The notes under the pieces were generated by a model, which did not search any database, was not told the origin of the DNA, and saw nothing but the letters and a program-made list of their open reading frames with translations. DNA of 64,000 bases from IMG/VR virus record IMGVR_UViG_3300012927_000005, positions 1 through 64,000 of that record; one strand, given 5' to 3'. Source of the DNA: a virus. Position numbers and translations under genes: made by a program. How positions within the stretch are numbered: position 1 is the first letter of the stretch; each line of letters starts with the position of its first letter. Shown here piece after piece: positions 14,828 through 22,469 of this stretch.

Positions 14828-16574
14828 AGAACAGCAGGCAGTTGTCAACGCAGAAAGCGGTTACTGGGTTTGCCGTGCTTCGCCCGGATCAGGCAAGACA
14901 CGGTGCCTTGTCGAACGCTCGGTGCGACTATTCGAGTCTGGCTGCGAACCAGAGGAACTCCTCATACTTACTTTCACATCCTCCGCTGCTAGAAATCTTA
15001 GGGATAGGGTCGAAGACCGAATCTTCACTCAGCCTCCTGAACGAATAGCTGGATTCATGACTTTCCACGCGTGGGCTTTGGCCTTCCTGGAAAAAGAGAA
15101 GCACAACATCGATTCTGTCCATTTAACGGATAATTTTCTGGCTACAGAGGGCCAGCTAAACAAAATCGGCTATGAATTAGCAAATAAGTTCAATTTGAAC
15201 TGGAGGTCGCTGAGATCGTACATCAGTCTTCAGAAGCGGAACAGAACCACACCGCCAGATGCGCTGGTTGCCGCCGAGAAGCGCGGGGAAGGTCAAAGCG
15301 AGGCGCTGGCCTACAAACAGTACGACAAACGCCTCACAGAGGCAGGAATCCTTGATTTTGACTCCCTGATGTTGGAAGCAGTCAAGGCCTTAGAGGATAA
15401 CGAGGAGCTACGGGAAAAATATTCTTATTTGCACGTAATGGAAGACGAGGCCCAGGATGGGGATCGAATTCAGTATAAATTATTGCAGCTACTGACACAA
15501 AAACACGGTAACTTGTTGATTGTAGGGGATTTGAATCAGTCTTGTTACGCTTGGCGTGGGGCTGCACCTGAACTGTTTCGAGACGTTCATGAAATTTTTC
15601 CTACGATTCAGAAACTTTTTCTAGGTACGAATTACAGGTCAACTCGCTCTATAGTGAACTTTATAAAGAAGATTGCCCCAAACCGTGACGAACTTCTTGA
15701 CCGCTTTAACACTCCAAATGAAGAGGGTACCGAACCTGAAATAAGGGTATACTCCACGCCGGAGCGTGAAGCCGAAGAAATTGCTAAGATTGTCGCTGAA
15801 GATCCTGAACATTCTGCGGTACTAGCCAGAACTAACCTAGCACTTCGGCCAATCGAGGAAGCGTTGATAGAAAACGGTACCAAATACCACCTCCTCGGTA
15901 AATCCGGATTTTGGACTTGCCAAGAAGTGAAAAACATAGTACCGTGGTTACAGTGCTGTGTGAATTTGACAGATTCGGCAGTCATAGCGGCAATTAGGAC
16001 TCCTTTTTATCCGTCTAAGTACTTGAAACGTAAACAGTTAGCAGAAGAAACAGGATCAGCAAAAATATCAGCCTATCAATATCTTCTGACGCGACCAGAG
16101 AAGAATATACAGGATTTTGTATCTTTCTTGCGATCCTTGGTGAAATATCGATACCTTCCAGCCAAAGACGCCGTGGCTGCTATCCTAAAGGATCTCAAAG
16201 CTGCGGAGTATTACAAAGAAGAGGAATCGGTCGAAAACGACAACAACCCTGTCGAAAACCTTAAGGAATTAGTCAAAGCGGCAGGAAAGCACGAGACCCT
16301 GCGGGATTTTTTGAACTTCATCCGGAAGGTTCAGGCCGCGTCAAAGTCTAGGAAAGGCTGTGCGGTCGCGACGGTACACCAAGCCAAGGGACGCGAGTGG
16401 TCCACGGTGGCTGTAGTGCAAATGACTGAGGGGATTTTTCCGCATAAGCGATCCACAGATTTGCAAGAGGAACGAAATTTATTTTTTGTCGCTTGCTCTA
16501 GACCCGAAAAAAGGCTTATACTGAGTTACAGCGGCCAAAAATCAAAGTTCTTGGAGGAACTAAATGAAAGTTGA
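14787..16574 (+). CDS. UvrD/Rep-like superfamily 1 helicase
   Basis: ATP-dependent 3'-5' DNA helicase, 595 aa. All SF1A motifs are present in order: Q motif LNEEQQAVVN, motif I ASPGSGKT near 31-38, Ia LTFTSSAA, II EDEAQD near 220, III GDLNQSCYAWRGA near 250, IV NYRSTRSI, V VATVHQAKGREW near 525 and VI FVACSRP near 565. Two starts are possible, ATG 14787 and GTG 14814; both keep the Q motif. It acts with ERF, SSB and the PD-(D/E)XK nuclease in recombination-dependent replication or repair. Confidence 0.93.
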   Translation: MRKNTRSRRVELNEEQQAVVNAESGYWVCRASPGSGKTRCLVERSVRLFESGCEPEELLILTFTSSAARNLRDRVEDRIFTQPPERIAGFMTFHAWALAFLEKEKHNIDSVHLTDNFLATEGQLNKIGYELANKFNLNWRSLRSYISLQKRNRTTPPDALVAAEKRGEGQSEALAYKQYDKRLTEAGILDFDSLMLEAVKALEDNEELREKYSYLHVMEDEAQDGDRIQYKLLQLLTQKHGNLLIVGDLNQSCYAWRGAAPELFRDVHEIFPTIQKLFLGTNYRSTRSIVNFIKKIAPNRDELLDRFNTPNEEGTEPEIRVYSTPEREAEEIAKIVAEDPEHSAVLARTNLALRPIEEALIENGTKYHLLGKSGFWTCQEVKNIVPWLQCCVNLTDSAVIAAIRTPFYPSKYLKRKQLAEETGSAKISAYQYLLTRPEKNIQDFVSFLRSLVKYRYLPAKDAVAAILKDLKAAEYYKEEESVENDNNPVENLKELVKAAGKHETLRDFLNFIRKVQAASKSRKGCAVATVHQAKGREWSTVAVVQMTEGIFPHKRSTDLQEERNLFFVACSRPEKRLILSYSGQKSKFLEELNES

Positions 16575-16755
16575 CGAGAGATTTCCATGTTGGAGTTATG
16601 ACATCGGATCAGAATTCTTTGAAGTTTGGAGATGCTATACGTGCGGAGCAATAGTTGTAGACAGGCAAAAACACAACGAGTGGCACAATATAACAGAAGC
16701 CAAGGAGAACATATGCGATGCTCAGAGTGCGGACGGCCAGCAATCTTCAAAGTAA
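16564..16755 (+). CDS. Small Cys-containing protein (63 aa)
   Basis: Starts 11 bases inside the helicase end, after TTGGAGGAACTAA. It has a CYTCG knuckle and a downstream HNEWH, giving a potential zinc site. Its 3' part overlaps the next gene by 43 bases. The function is unknown. Confidence 0.62.
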   Translation: MKVDERFPCWSYDIGSEFFEVWRCYTCGAIVVDRQKHNEWHNITEAKENICDAQSADGQQSSK

Positions 16756-16895
16756 AGAATTCAAAGAAGCACCTACACTGCGATAAACGCCATGATCTGT
16801 GTTTCTTTCACATTCGCAGGTATTTCAACAAATTGCAGCAGGAAAAACTGAGGGAGGAAGTATGCTCGGCTATCTCATTGCCAGTATCGTCGTAG
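16713..16895 (+). CDS. Small zinc-finger-like protein (60 aa)
   Basis: ATG at 16713 follows AAGGAGAAC. MRCSECGRPA is followed by HCDKRHDLCFFH, a CxxC + CxxxxxC/H arrangement typical of a small zinc ribbon. The C-terminus overlaps the next tiny gene. Confidence 0.65.
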   Translation: MRCSECGRPAIFKVKNSKKHLHCDKRHDLCFFHIRRYFNKLQQEKLREEVCSAISLPVSS

Positions 16896-16948
16896 CAATC
16901 TGGGCTTTCTTCTTCATCGCTTTGATTCGGATGTTTACAAAAGGATAA
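16862..16948 (+). CDS. Tiny single-helix membrane protein (28 aa)
   Basis: ATG at 16862 is preceded by GGAGGAAGT, a strong ribosome site. MLGYLIASIVVAIWAFFFIA is one transmembrane helix, ending in a basic RMFTKG. The strong initiation site makes it credible despite its size. The role is unknown. Confidence 0.6.
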   Translation: MLGYLIASIVVAIWAFFFIALIRMFTKG

Positions 16949-16949
16949 C

Positions 16950-17228
16950 ATGCCTCATCCTCTGGTTGTTCATTGTAAAAAGTCAGAATACGACGAATAC
17001 ATAGGTCGTCCTTCAAAATGGGGCAATCCTTTTGTGGTTGGTGCAGATGGTACTCGCGACGAAGTTATTGAAAAGTACGAACAATGGATTCAAACGCAGC
17101 CAGATCTGCTAGCGGACGTATATAAATTGAAAGGAAAAGTTTTAGGTTGCTGGTGTGCTCCGAAAAGATGTCACGGAGAGATACTAGTCAAGCTAGCTAA
17201 CGAGAAATATGCTTTATTTGATTTTTAG
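16950..17228 (+). CDS. DUF4326-family protein (92 aa)
   Basis: Contains YDEYIGRPSKWGNPF near residue 15 and the C-terminal LGCWCAPKRCHGEIL, the two hallmarks of DUF4326. This family is widespread in phages and its biochemical role is not established. It sits just downstream of the helicase block. The start ATG is two bases after the previous stop. Confidence 0.88.
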   Translation: MPHPLVVHCKKSEYDEYIGRPSKWGNPFVVGADGTRDEVIEKYEQWIQTQPDLLADVYKLKGKVLGCWCAPKRCHGEILVKLANEKYALFDF

Positions 17229-17424
17229 TTCGGAATCGGATTTTACGGATACAGCCAAGTACTTTGTATCTGTGTGGCCGTCGTTGAACGATGCGATTGA
17301 AGCCATCGATCACTTGGCTGAAGAACCGTGGGGTCAATACCGATTCTGGTGGGTCACGAGCACGATGGTCGGAGACCCGTACAATTTTACAACCAGTTTG
17401 GTGAGATCACCGGAAGGAAGATAA
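17209..17424 (+). CDS. Small hypothetical protein (71 aa)
   Basis: Overlaps the DUF4326 gene end by 20 bases. Aromatic-rich and soluble (SVWPSLNDAIEAIDHLAEEPWGQYRFWWV). No domain is recognised. Confidence 0.6.
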   Translation: MLYLIFSSESDFTDTAKYFVSVWPSLNDAIEAIDHLAEEPWGQYRFWWVTSTMVGDPYNFTTSLVRSPEGR

Positions 17425-17426
17425 AC

Positions 17427-17645
17427 ATGAGTCAAAGCGATCCACAATTTTACGAAGGCGCAAATTGGATGTTAAATGCTGTGCGGTCGAGCATAGAAAA
17501 CTATCCTGACGCGGGAGGGGATATAGAGGTTATGGCCCGCATAGACGCGGTATACAACAGTGCCATCGATGATGTGCTCGATATCTTGACCGACTCCTTC
17601 ACTCTATCTGCCGTAGTTCCAAGAATCAGGGAGTTGAAGAAATGA
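17427..17645 (+). CDS. Small hypothetical protein, first of a tandem paralogous pair (72 aa)
   Basis: ATG at 17427 follows GGAAGATAA. The body SSIENYPDAGGDI and the C-terminal VVPRIRELKK match the layout of the next gene (QNQIANYPDPRCGL and LYTKITELRK), so the two look like a tandem duplication. Helical. The function is unknown. Confidence 0.68.
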   Translation: MSQSDPQFYEGANWMLNAVRSSIENYPDAGGDIEVMARIDAVYNSAIDDVLDILTDSFTLSAVVPRIRELKK

Positions 17646-17953
17646 ACACAGTAGCTGTTCGAAAAGCAATCAAAGAGTTAAACCATGTTCTTGAAGACTT
17701 GAACGAGTCCGACCTAGATGCGCTCAAACTGTTTAAGAAGGGCGAGGAAGCTACTCTGGAATCCATCCAAAATCAGATAGCTAATTATCCTGATCCCCGC
17801 TGCGGTCTTCTTTGCTTCATCGAGAAATGGGTAATCGAGCGGGAGAGACTAGCGTATAACGAAGCGATTCGTGCAGTGCTCAAGGCCTTCGTTCGAGATA
17901 CCGAACCAACCGTCTCTGAACTTTACACTAAAATTACGGAGTTGAGAAAATGA
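17642..17953 (+). CDS. Small hypothetical protein, second of a tandem pair (103 aa)
   Basis: ATGA-coupled to the previous gene and related to it over the last 60 residues (IANYPDP, then a helical region, then ITELRK). It has an extra N-terminal helix of about 30 residues. The function is unknown. Confidence 0.68.
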   Translation: MNTVAVRKAIKELNHVLEDLNESDLDALKLFKKGEEATLESIQNQIANYPDPRCGLLCFIEKWVIERERLAYNEAIRAVLKAFVRDTEPTVSELYTKITELRK

Positions 17954-18087
17954 AAATTTGGAGATGGATTATGTCTCGTTTAACTACTCCAACTTGTACA
18001 GTTATATTTCCTGGACTAGTAATTGGAAAAGGATACAGGTCAAAATGCGAAGGATATTGCGCGTATCATAATAGGTTTAAACCATGA
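17950..18087 (+). CDS. Tiny hypothetical protein (45 aa)
   Basis: ATG at 17950 overlaps the previous stop (ATGA). MKIWRWIMSRLTTPTCT is basic and amphipathic; the C-terminus carries CEGYCAYH. It could be a small membrane-associated peptide. The 27 bases after it hold only a nine-codon open frame, which I do not call. Confidence 0.55.
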   Translation: MKIWRWIMSRLTTPTCTVIFPGLVIGKGYRSKCEGYCAYHNRFKP

Positions 18088-18114
18088 AAGTGCTGCTCGG
18101 AATGAGAAAATAAC

Positions 18115-19302
18115 GTGGCGATACTATATACCAGCCCCACTCGGGGATATCCAGTAACGGATCATAGTTACTCCGCAGGATCGCTCTACGATGACTGCCC
18201 TAAGAAGTACGACTATGACCGCCGTCAGGGATGGAAGGAGAAGGAGAAACGCGCCTCATCTGCCTTCGGTACCGCAGTTGAATCGGCCATCCAGTATCAC
18301 CACAACTCTGGAATGGTACTATCCGACACCATCGATGAATGGAAACGGCTGTGGGTGCTTCAGCAGGATAATAAAGAACTGGTATACTCAGATAAAGATG
18401 GCGACTGGGAATCTATGTATAGGCAGGGCGAGCAGATGGTTCGGCTGTACATCGCTGTGTTGCCTACGTTACCTATCCAAAATCCACAGTTTCAGTTGAA
18501 CTACAAGAAGGAGTACTACCCAGATACTGAATACGCGGGATTAAAAGATACAGCCTTCCTAGATATGGAAGTGACCGCTCCTTGGAATCACCCCTTGCTA
18601 CCTCCTTTAGAAGAATGTCCGGAAAATGGACAACGCAAAATCTTCATTGACATCAAAACTTCGGCAGCCTTGTATCCGGTAGATCCCCGCATGATAAAAC
18701 TGGACCCGCAGCTACGGAGATATGCGTGGACCTCCGGAATCGAGACTGCCTGCTTCCTAGTTTTGGTAAAACGAGGAATGGAGTTTGAAAAGGGCGATAC
18801 GGTTACTGTCCTTGAAGCGTACAGCGAGCAACATCCGGTAGGTACTGAGTTGGTAGTTTTAGATGCCTCAAAAGAAGTCTTGACTTTGCTGACACCAAAG
18901 ATCTATGATCAGTACGACGCGGAGGCTAAAGGGCTAAAAGGAAACGTACTCAAGGAAAAGAAACAGGAATTTGCGGATCGATTTGGAATTCAGGCTGCCA
19001 AGCATGAGGTTACAAAGCAGCGACTACAATTCTTGGCCGCGATAATCTCTGAAGAAGAGCGGCACGAAGCAGGTGAACTGGCTGGAATGCAGGCTCGGAA
19101 TATCTGCGATTCCAACATTCAGAATTTCTTTCCCAAGCGACCTGGAATCAAGTTTCCGAATAATCACTGCACCTTCTGTTCGCATTTAGGATTGTGCATC
19201 GGTGATGAAAAAATGATAAAGAATAAACTAATTCAAATCGGAAACTCACGCCCATCTCGGAGTGAAGAGTCGTCTGATTCGGATTGGCTTTTTGACTTAT
19301 AA
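18115..19302 (+). CDS. PD-(D/E)XK nuclease, RecB/Cas4-like (395 aa)
   Basis: Probable DNA exonuclease. An N-terminal SAGSLYDDCPKKYDYDRR is followed by FGTAVESAIQYHH (active-site helix), an acidic AGLKDTAFLDMEV near 147, and IFIDIKTSAAL near 183, i.e. the D-x(n)-D/E-x-K signature. The C-terminal NHCTFCSHLGLCIG has the Cys spacing of RecB/AddB/Cas4 metal or Fe-S clusters. GTG start. It probably partners with the ERF annealing protein and helicase. A palindrome copy with intact arms lies at 18616. Confidence 0.85.
   Translation: MAILYTSPTRGYPVTDHSYSAGSLYDDCPKKYDYDRRQGWKEKEKRASSAFGTAVESAIQYHHNSGMVLSDTIDEWKRLWVLQQDNKELVYSDKDGDWESMYRQGEQMVRLYIAVLPTLPIQNPQFQLNYKKEYYPDTEYAGLKDTAFLDMEVTAPWNHPLLPPLEECPENGQRKIFIDIKTSAALYPVDPRMIKLDPQLRRYAWTSGIETACFLVLVKRGMEFEKGDTVTVLEAYSEQHPVGTELVVLDASKEVLTLLTPKIYDQYDAEAKGLKGNVLKEKKQEFADRFGIQAAKHEVTKQRLQFLAAIISEEERHEAGELAGMQARNICDSNIQNFFPKRPGIKFPNNHCTFCSHLGLCIGDEKMIKNKLIQIGNSRPSRSEESSDSDWLFDL
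18616..18632 (+). repeat. Dispersed 17-bp inverted repeat, copy 3
   Basis: TGTCCGGAAAATGGACA, identical to copy 1 but read at codon position 1 (C-P-E-N-G-Q). The same DNA therefore encodes different residues in the two genes. Confidence 0.85.
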
Positions 19303-19374
19303 AGAAAACTTTTCTGTCAAAATCGGGTTTATATACAATACGAAGTAAAAACAGATATACTGTATCCGAAAAAT

Positions 19375-20481
19375 ATGATTACCTATACTTATAAAATTCG
19401 TCCAACCAAAGCACAAGAAGTTAAACTTTTGGAAACACTGGACTTAACTCGTAAACTTTATAATGACGGTCTTCGAGAATTGATTGATCATTACGAGAAA
19501 ATAGGAAAATATCTTCATAGATACGATCACGATAAACTACATAATTCAAAAAGACATCCCACTCTTCAAGGATTTGTAGTAGATGAAACATTAAATCGAC
19601 TGCATAAATCTTTTGCAGATTTTTTTAGAGGCATAAGAGAAAAACGTAAAGTTGGGTTTCCTCGTTTTAAATCGCAAGATCGTTGGCATAGTTTTTCTTC
19701 TTCTTGTTCGGGCGGATTGACTTTGCGTGGAACTTTATTTTATGCGGGAAAAAAAATGGGAGGAAAAATTCGAGTTAATGTTACTCGGCCTCTCCAAGGT
19801 AATCAAAAGATATCACGTATTCTCAAGAAACCATCAGGCTGGTATCTTCAAATCGTAACTGATTATGAAAAACCTAAACTAGAACCAAATACTCAATCAA
19901 TTGGCTTGGATTTTGGGATTAAAAATCTTGTTGCTGATAGCGAAGGAAACTTCGTAGAAAATCCACAGTTTCTAAAGCAGTCGCTAAAGAAACTTAGAAT
20001 TGCACAGCGCTCCAAAGACCGTCGAAAAATAGGGTCTAATCGTCGCAAAAAAGCAACACAAGTTGTATCCAACGTTTACGAGATAGTTCACAATCAGCGC
20101 CTCGACTATTATCATAAAGTAACTAGACGATATGTCAACGACTGTGGTCTGATCGTAATAGAAGATTTAAAACCATCGAATATGATTAAAAACCACAACT
20201 TAGCTCGTTCAATTATGGATAGCAGTTGGGGAATGCTAAGAAATCTACTTGAAGTCAAAGCGGCAGAAGCTGGTCGTCAAGTAATCGCAGTACCACCACA
20301 TTACACATCTCAAAAATGTTCTAAGTGCGGAGAAATAGTTCAGAAATCATTAAGCGTTCGCACTCATTCTTGTCCTTGTGGTTACATCGATGATCGAGAT
20401 GTGAACGCAGCAAAGAATATCTTAGGGGCCGGGTTGGCCCTTCAGGCGTTAACGTATGGCACTAGCCAACGCGTTGCCTGA
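19375..20481 (+). CDS. tnpB: TnpB (IS200/IS605-type RNA-guided nuclease)
   Basis: RuvC-type nuclease of 368 aa. The N-terminal helical domain begins ITYTYKIRPTKAQ and contains the FFRGIREKRKVGFPRFK motif. RuvC acidic residues are in GLDFGIKNLV near 180, VIEDLKPSNM near 262 and DDRDVNAAKNIL near 340. A zinc ribbon CSKCG...CPCGY lies between the last two. All key residues are intact, so it is probably active. No TnpA lies nearby, so it stands alone. The A/T-rich 72-base gap before it separates it from the tightly packed operon, a sign of insertion. Confidence 0.94.
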   Translation: MITYTYKIRPTKAQEVKLLETLDLTRKLYNDGLRELIDHYEKIGKYLHRYDHDKLHNSKRHPTLQGFVVDETLNRLHKSFADFFRGIREKRKVGFPRFKSQDRWHSFSSSCSGGLTLRGTLFYAGKKMGGKIRVNVTRPLQGNQKISRILKKPSGWYLQIVTDYEKPKLEPNTQSIGLDFGIKNLVADSEGNFVENPQFLKQSLKKLRIAQRSKDRRKIGSNRRKKATQVVSNVYEIVHNQRLDYYHKVTRRYVNDCGLIVIEDLKPSNMIKNHNLARSIMDSSWGMLRNLLEVKAAEAGRQVIAVPPHYTSQKCSKCGEIVQKSLSVRTHSCPCGYIDDRDVNAAKNILGAGLALQALTYGTSQRVA

Positions 20482-20500
20482 GAAAGCCTGCGTAAGCAGG
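20426..20500 (+). ncRNA. Structured 3' end of tnpB: candidate omega RNA / right-end region
   Basis: Three consecutive hairpins run through the tnpB stop. GGGCC-GGGTT-GGCCC is at 20426-20440. A long nested stem uses TCAGGC (20442-20447) with GCCTGA (20476-20481), AACG (20451-20454) with CGTT (20472-20475), and TGGC-ACTA-GCCA inside. CCTGC-GTAA-GCAGG with a GNRA loop is at 20487-20500. TnpB guide RNAs come from exactly this position in known IS605 elements. The 3' limit and guide segment cannot be fixed from sequence. Confidence 0.65.
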
Positions 20501-20569
20501 AGAAGAAATTAAGTAACCAATGGTTGGAGGAGTTGTGAGTCTAAAAATCTATATAAAGAGTGTAAAACT

Positions 20570-20764
20570 GTGAATCAGCCCCGATATAGTGACGCAAAAC
20601 GTAAAGTACTATCTTATTTTCCTGAAGCATACGCAGAGTTCTGGGTGGATGCTTGGGACGATGGTTTCATTATATACTCTAATTCTCTTGGCAAAATTTT
20701 AGGTAACGGACAGAATTCTTCAGATGCGTGGGAAGACGCAGCAAATAACTTGGAGGAACTATGA
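20570..20764 (+). CDS. Small hypothetical protein (64 aa)
   Basis: GTG start. The N-terminus MNQPRYS is the same as that of the gene at 21222, also at DNA level with third-base changes. Beta-rich aromatic body FWVDAWDDGFIIYSNSLGK, then a helix. The 88 bases before it hold the end of the tnpB structured region and GGTTGGAGGAG. Confidence 0.65.
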   Translation: MNQPRYSDAKRKVLSYFPEAYAEFWVDAWDDGFIIYSNSLGKILGNGQNSSDAWEDAANNLEEL

Positions 20765-21222
20765 ACTATAAAAATGGAGATGTAATTCGTTACAAACCTG
20801 ACAACAATTGGTGTAAGCACGGTATTGCAGTGGTGTATCGAACCTGCAATTCTGTATTGGCGAAAGATACCTACTGGGGAATTGGAGCACACGGAGATTC
20901 TGGATGGATACACGAATCCGATATAGAGGGAAGTACTTTAATCGGCAATATTTATGAGTTCCGGGCCGATAATTACAGAAACGAAAAACATTACGCAGAT
21001 ACAGATAAGTTTTATATACCCATGGGTGGAGGTTCCGCTCAAATGTGGTACCGCGTAGGAGCACAACCTATCCCGTCTTTAGTTGCTGCACATTTTCAAT
21101 GTCTTGTAGAAAAAGCAGAAACCGGTGTTAGAGCCGCTGAAGGTACTCTTCTTCGGAGAAAACAGGAACTTGAAGAATATTTGAAACAACACCCTGAGAT
21201 TAGTCTTAAGAAAGAAATTTAA
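20761..21222 (+). CDS. Hypothetical protein with SH3-like start (153 aa)
   Basis: ATGA-coupled. The first 60 residues (YKNGDVIRYKPDNNWCKHGIAVVYRTC) look like a small beta-barrel with G-D-V-I-R start. The C-terminus from about 110 is a charged coiled coil ending LEEYLKQHPEISLKKEI. No enzyme motif is seen. Confidence 0.68.
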   Translation: MNYKNGDVIRYKPDNNWCKHGIAVVYRTCNSVLAKDTYWGIGAHGDSGWIHESDIEGSTLIGNIYEFRADNYRNEKHYADTDKFYIPMGGGSAQMWYRVGAQPIPSLVAAHFQCLVEKAETGVRAAEGTLLRRKQELEEYLKQHPEISLKKEI

Positions 21223-21467
21223 TGAATCAACCTCGATATAGCGGTCCGAATCGAAGCGGTACATGCACCTGTGGCTGTTATTGGGAAGACCACCACCTCA
21301 ACATGGTAATGAAACAAGAATATGTAAACGAAACCGGAGAAATTTATATTCCCGAAGAATGTTGTAAATACGGCTTTAATGAAGTAGGCGGTATGAAATA
21401 TGAAAATGGAGAGTGGGTAGATCACTGCCACAGGTATAAGGATACGATGGAAGGAGAGATGAAGTAA
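21222..21467 (+). CDS. Small Cys-rich protein (81 aa)
   Basis: TAATG-coupled start. MNQPRYS then CTCGCYWEDHH and a later CCKYGF and DHCHRY provide a likely zinc site. It shares its first seven residues with the gene at 20570. The function is unknown. Confidence 0.66.
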   Translation: MNQPRYSGPNRSGTCTCGCYWEDHHLNMVMKQEYVNETGEIYIPEECCKYGFNEVGGMKYENGEWVDHCHRYKDTMEGEMK

Positions 21468-22106
21468 ATGCCACAATTAGTTTTGATAAGCGATACTCAC
21501 GGGCTGCACGATCAGGTAAAGGTTCCAGAGGGTGACATCCTGATCCACGCAGGCGACTTCATGAACGGGGGTCGAGATCTGTATGAGGTTACTAGGTTTG
21601 CACGCTGGTGGAACAGACATCCCCATCCCCATAAAATTTTAATCGGCGGCAACCACGACCGATATCTGGAGAAGGATAAGACCGAAGTACTATCTTACTT
21701 TGAGAACACGATCTATCTTGAAGATTCGGGATGCAGTCTCTTGGGGTTAAATTTTTGGGGAAGTCCTTATACCCCGGCATTCATGCAGTGGAGTTTTATG
21801 CGCCACAGGGGAGAAGACATCAAGAAGCATTGGGATAAGATCCCAAATGATACAGATATCCTTGTAACTCATGGACCTCCTTGGGGAATTTTGGATCAAG
21901 TAGATCCATACAACAATTCCGAGTACCTTGGCTGTCAAGATTTAAGCAGAAAATACAATGAAATTTTTGAGCCTAAGCTCCATTTATTTGGCCACATACA
22001 CGGCTCTTATGGACAGTCTAAAATTGGCAATACTATCTTTGTGAACGCGTCTCAAGTAGACGAACAGTACCGCGTGGTAAACAAGCCAGTAGTAATAGAA
22101 TTATGA
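21468..22106 (+). CDS. Calcineurin-like metallophosphoesterase (212 aa)
   Basis: Two-metal phosphoesterase. Motifs run in order: ISDTHG at residues 7-12, GDF near 29, GGNHDR near 62, THGPPWG near 131 and GHIHGSYG near 176, the full D-x-H, GD, GNHD, GH, GHxH series. The THGPP form is typical of the MPPED-like subgroup. The substrate is unknown (cyclic nucleotide or nucleic acid). It is one of three such enzymes in this window. Confidence 0.9.
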   Translation: MPQLVLISDTHGLHDQVKVPEGDILIHAGDFMNGGRDLYEVTRFARWWNRHPHPHKILIGGNHDRYLEKDKTEVLSYFENTIYLEDSGCSLLGLNFWGSPYTPAFMQWSFMRHRGEDIKKHWDKIPNDTDILVTHGPPWGILDQVDPYNNSEYLGCQDLSRKYNEIFEPKLHLFGHIHGSYGQSKIGNTIFVNASQVDEQYRVVNKPVVIEL

Positions 22107-22258
22107 GCGATGGTGAATTTTGTCTGTGTCCTGAGTGTCTTCAAAATCCATGTGGTTGCGAGGAAGAAGACGAACCTATTCCAAAATGGCTTGTAGGTAG
22201 AGGCGACGACGCAGTAGCGGCGTGGGGATATGGTATACCTTTGTCTGGACCAATTTAG
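22103..22258 (+). CDS. Tiny zinc-binding-type protein (51 aa)
   Basis: ATGA-coupled to the phosphoesterase. MSDGEFCLCPECLQNPCGCEEE has five to six Cys in a short span, a metal-binding knuckle, followed by acidic residues and WGYGIPLSGPI. The function is unknown. Confidence 0.62.
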   Translation: MSDGEFCLCPECLQNPCGCEEEDEPIPKWLVGRGDDAVAAWGYGIPLSGPI

Positions 22259-22265
22259 AGGAAAA

Positions 22266-22469
22266 ATGTCAATAAATCTTAAAGAATACCTAGAGAAAAT
22301 TTCACAGGAAAACGCACCAACAGATCCTGTACCAAACGATCCGTGGGGCTTTAACGTATTCGATGCCTCTGGTGGAAACTACGATGATGCCTTTTCTATG
22401 GGCTGCGACGAAGGTCGTATCCAGCTAGCACGTGAACTATTAAAACTTACAGGAATGGAAGAGAAATGA
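22266..22469 (+). CDS. Small hypothetical protein (67 aa)
   Basis: ATG at 22266 follows AGAGGAAAA. Acidic and soluble (ISQENAPTDPVPNDPWGFNVF), with a C-terminal helix DEGRIQLARELLKL. The stop overlaps the next start. Confidence 0.65.
   Translation: MSINLKEYLEKISQENAPTDPVPNDPWGFNVFDASGGNYDDAFSMGCDEGRIQLARELLKLTGMEEK

Noticed and set aside
18084-18113. Nine-codon frame MKVLLGMRK before the nuclease gene
   Set aside because: Too short to support without expression data; it may only be a translational coupler.
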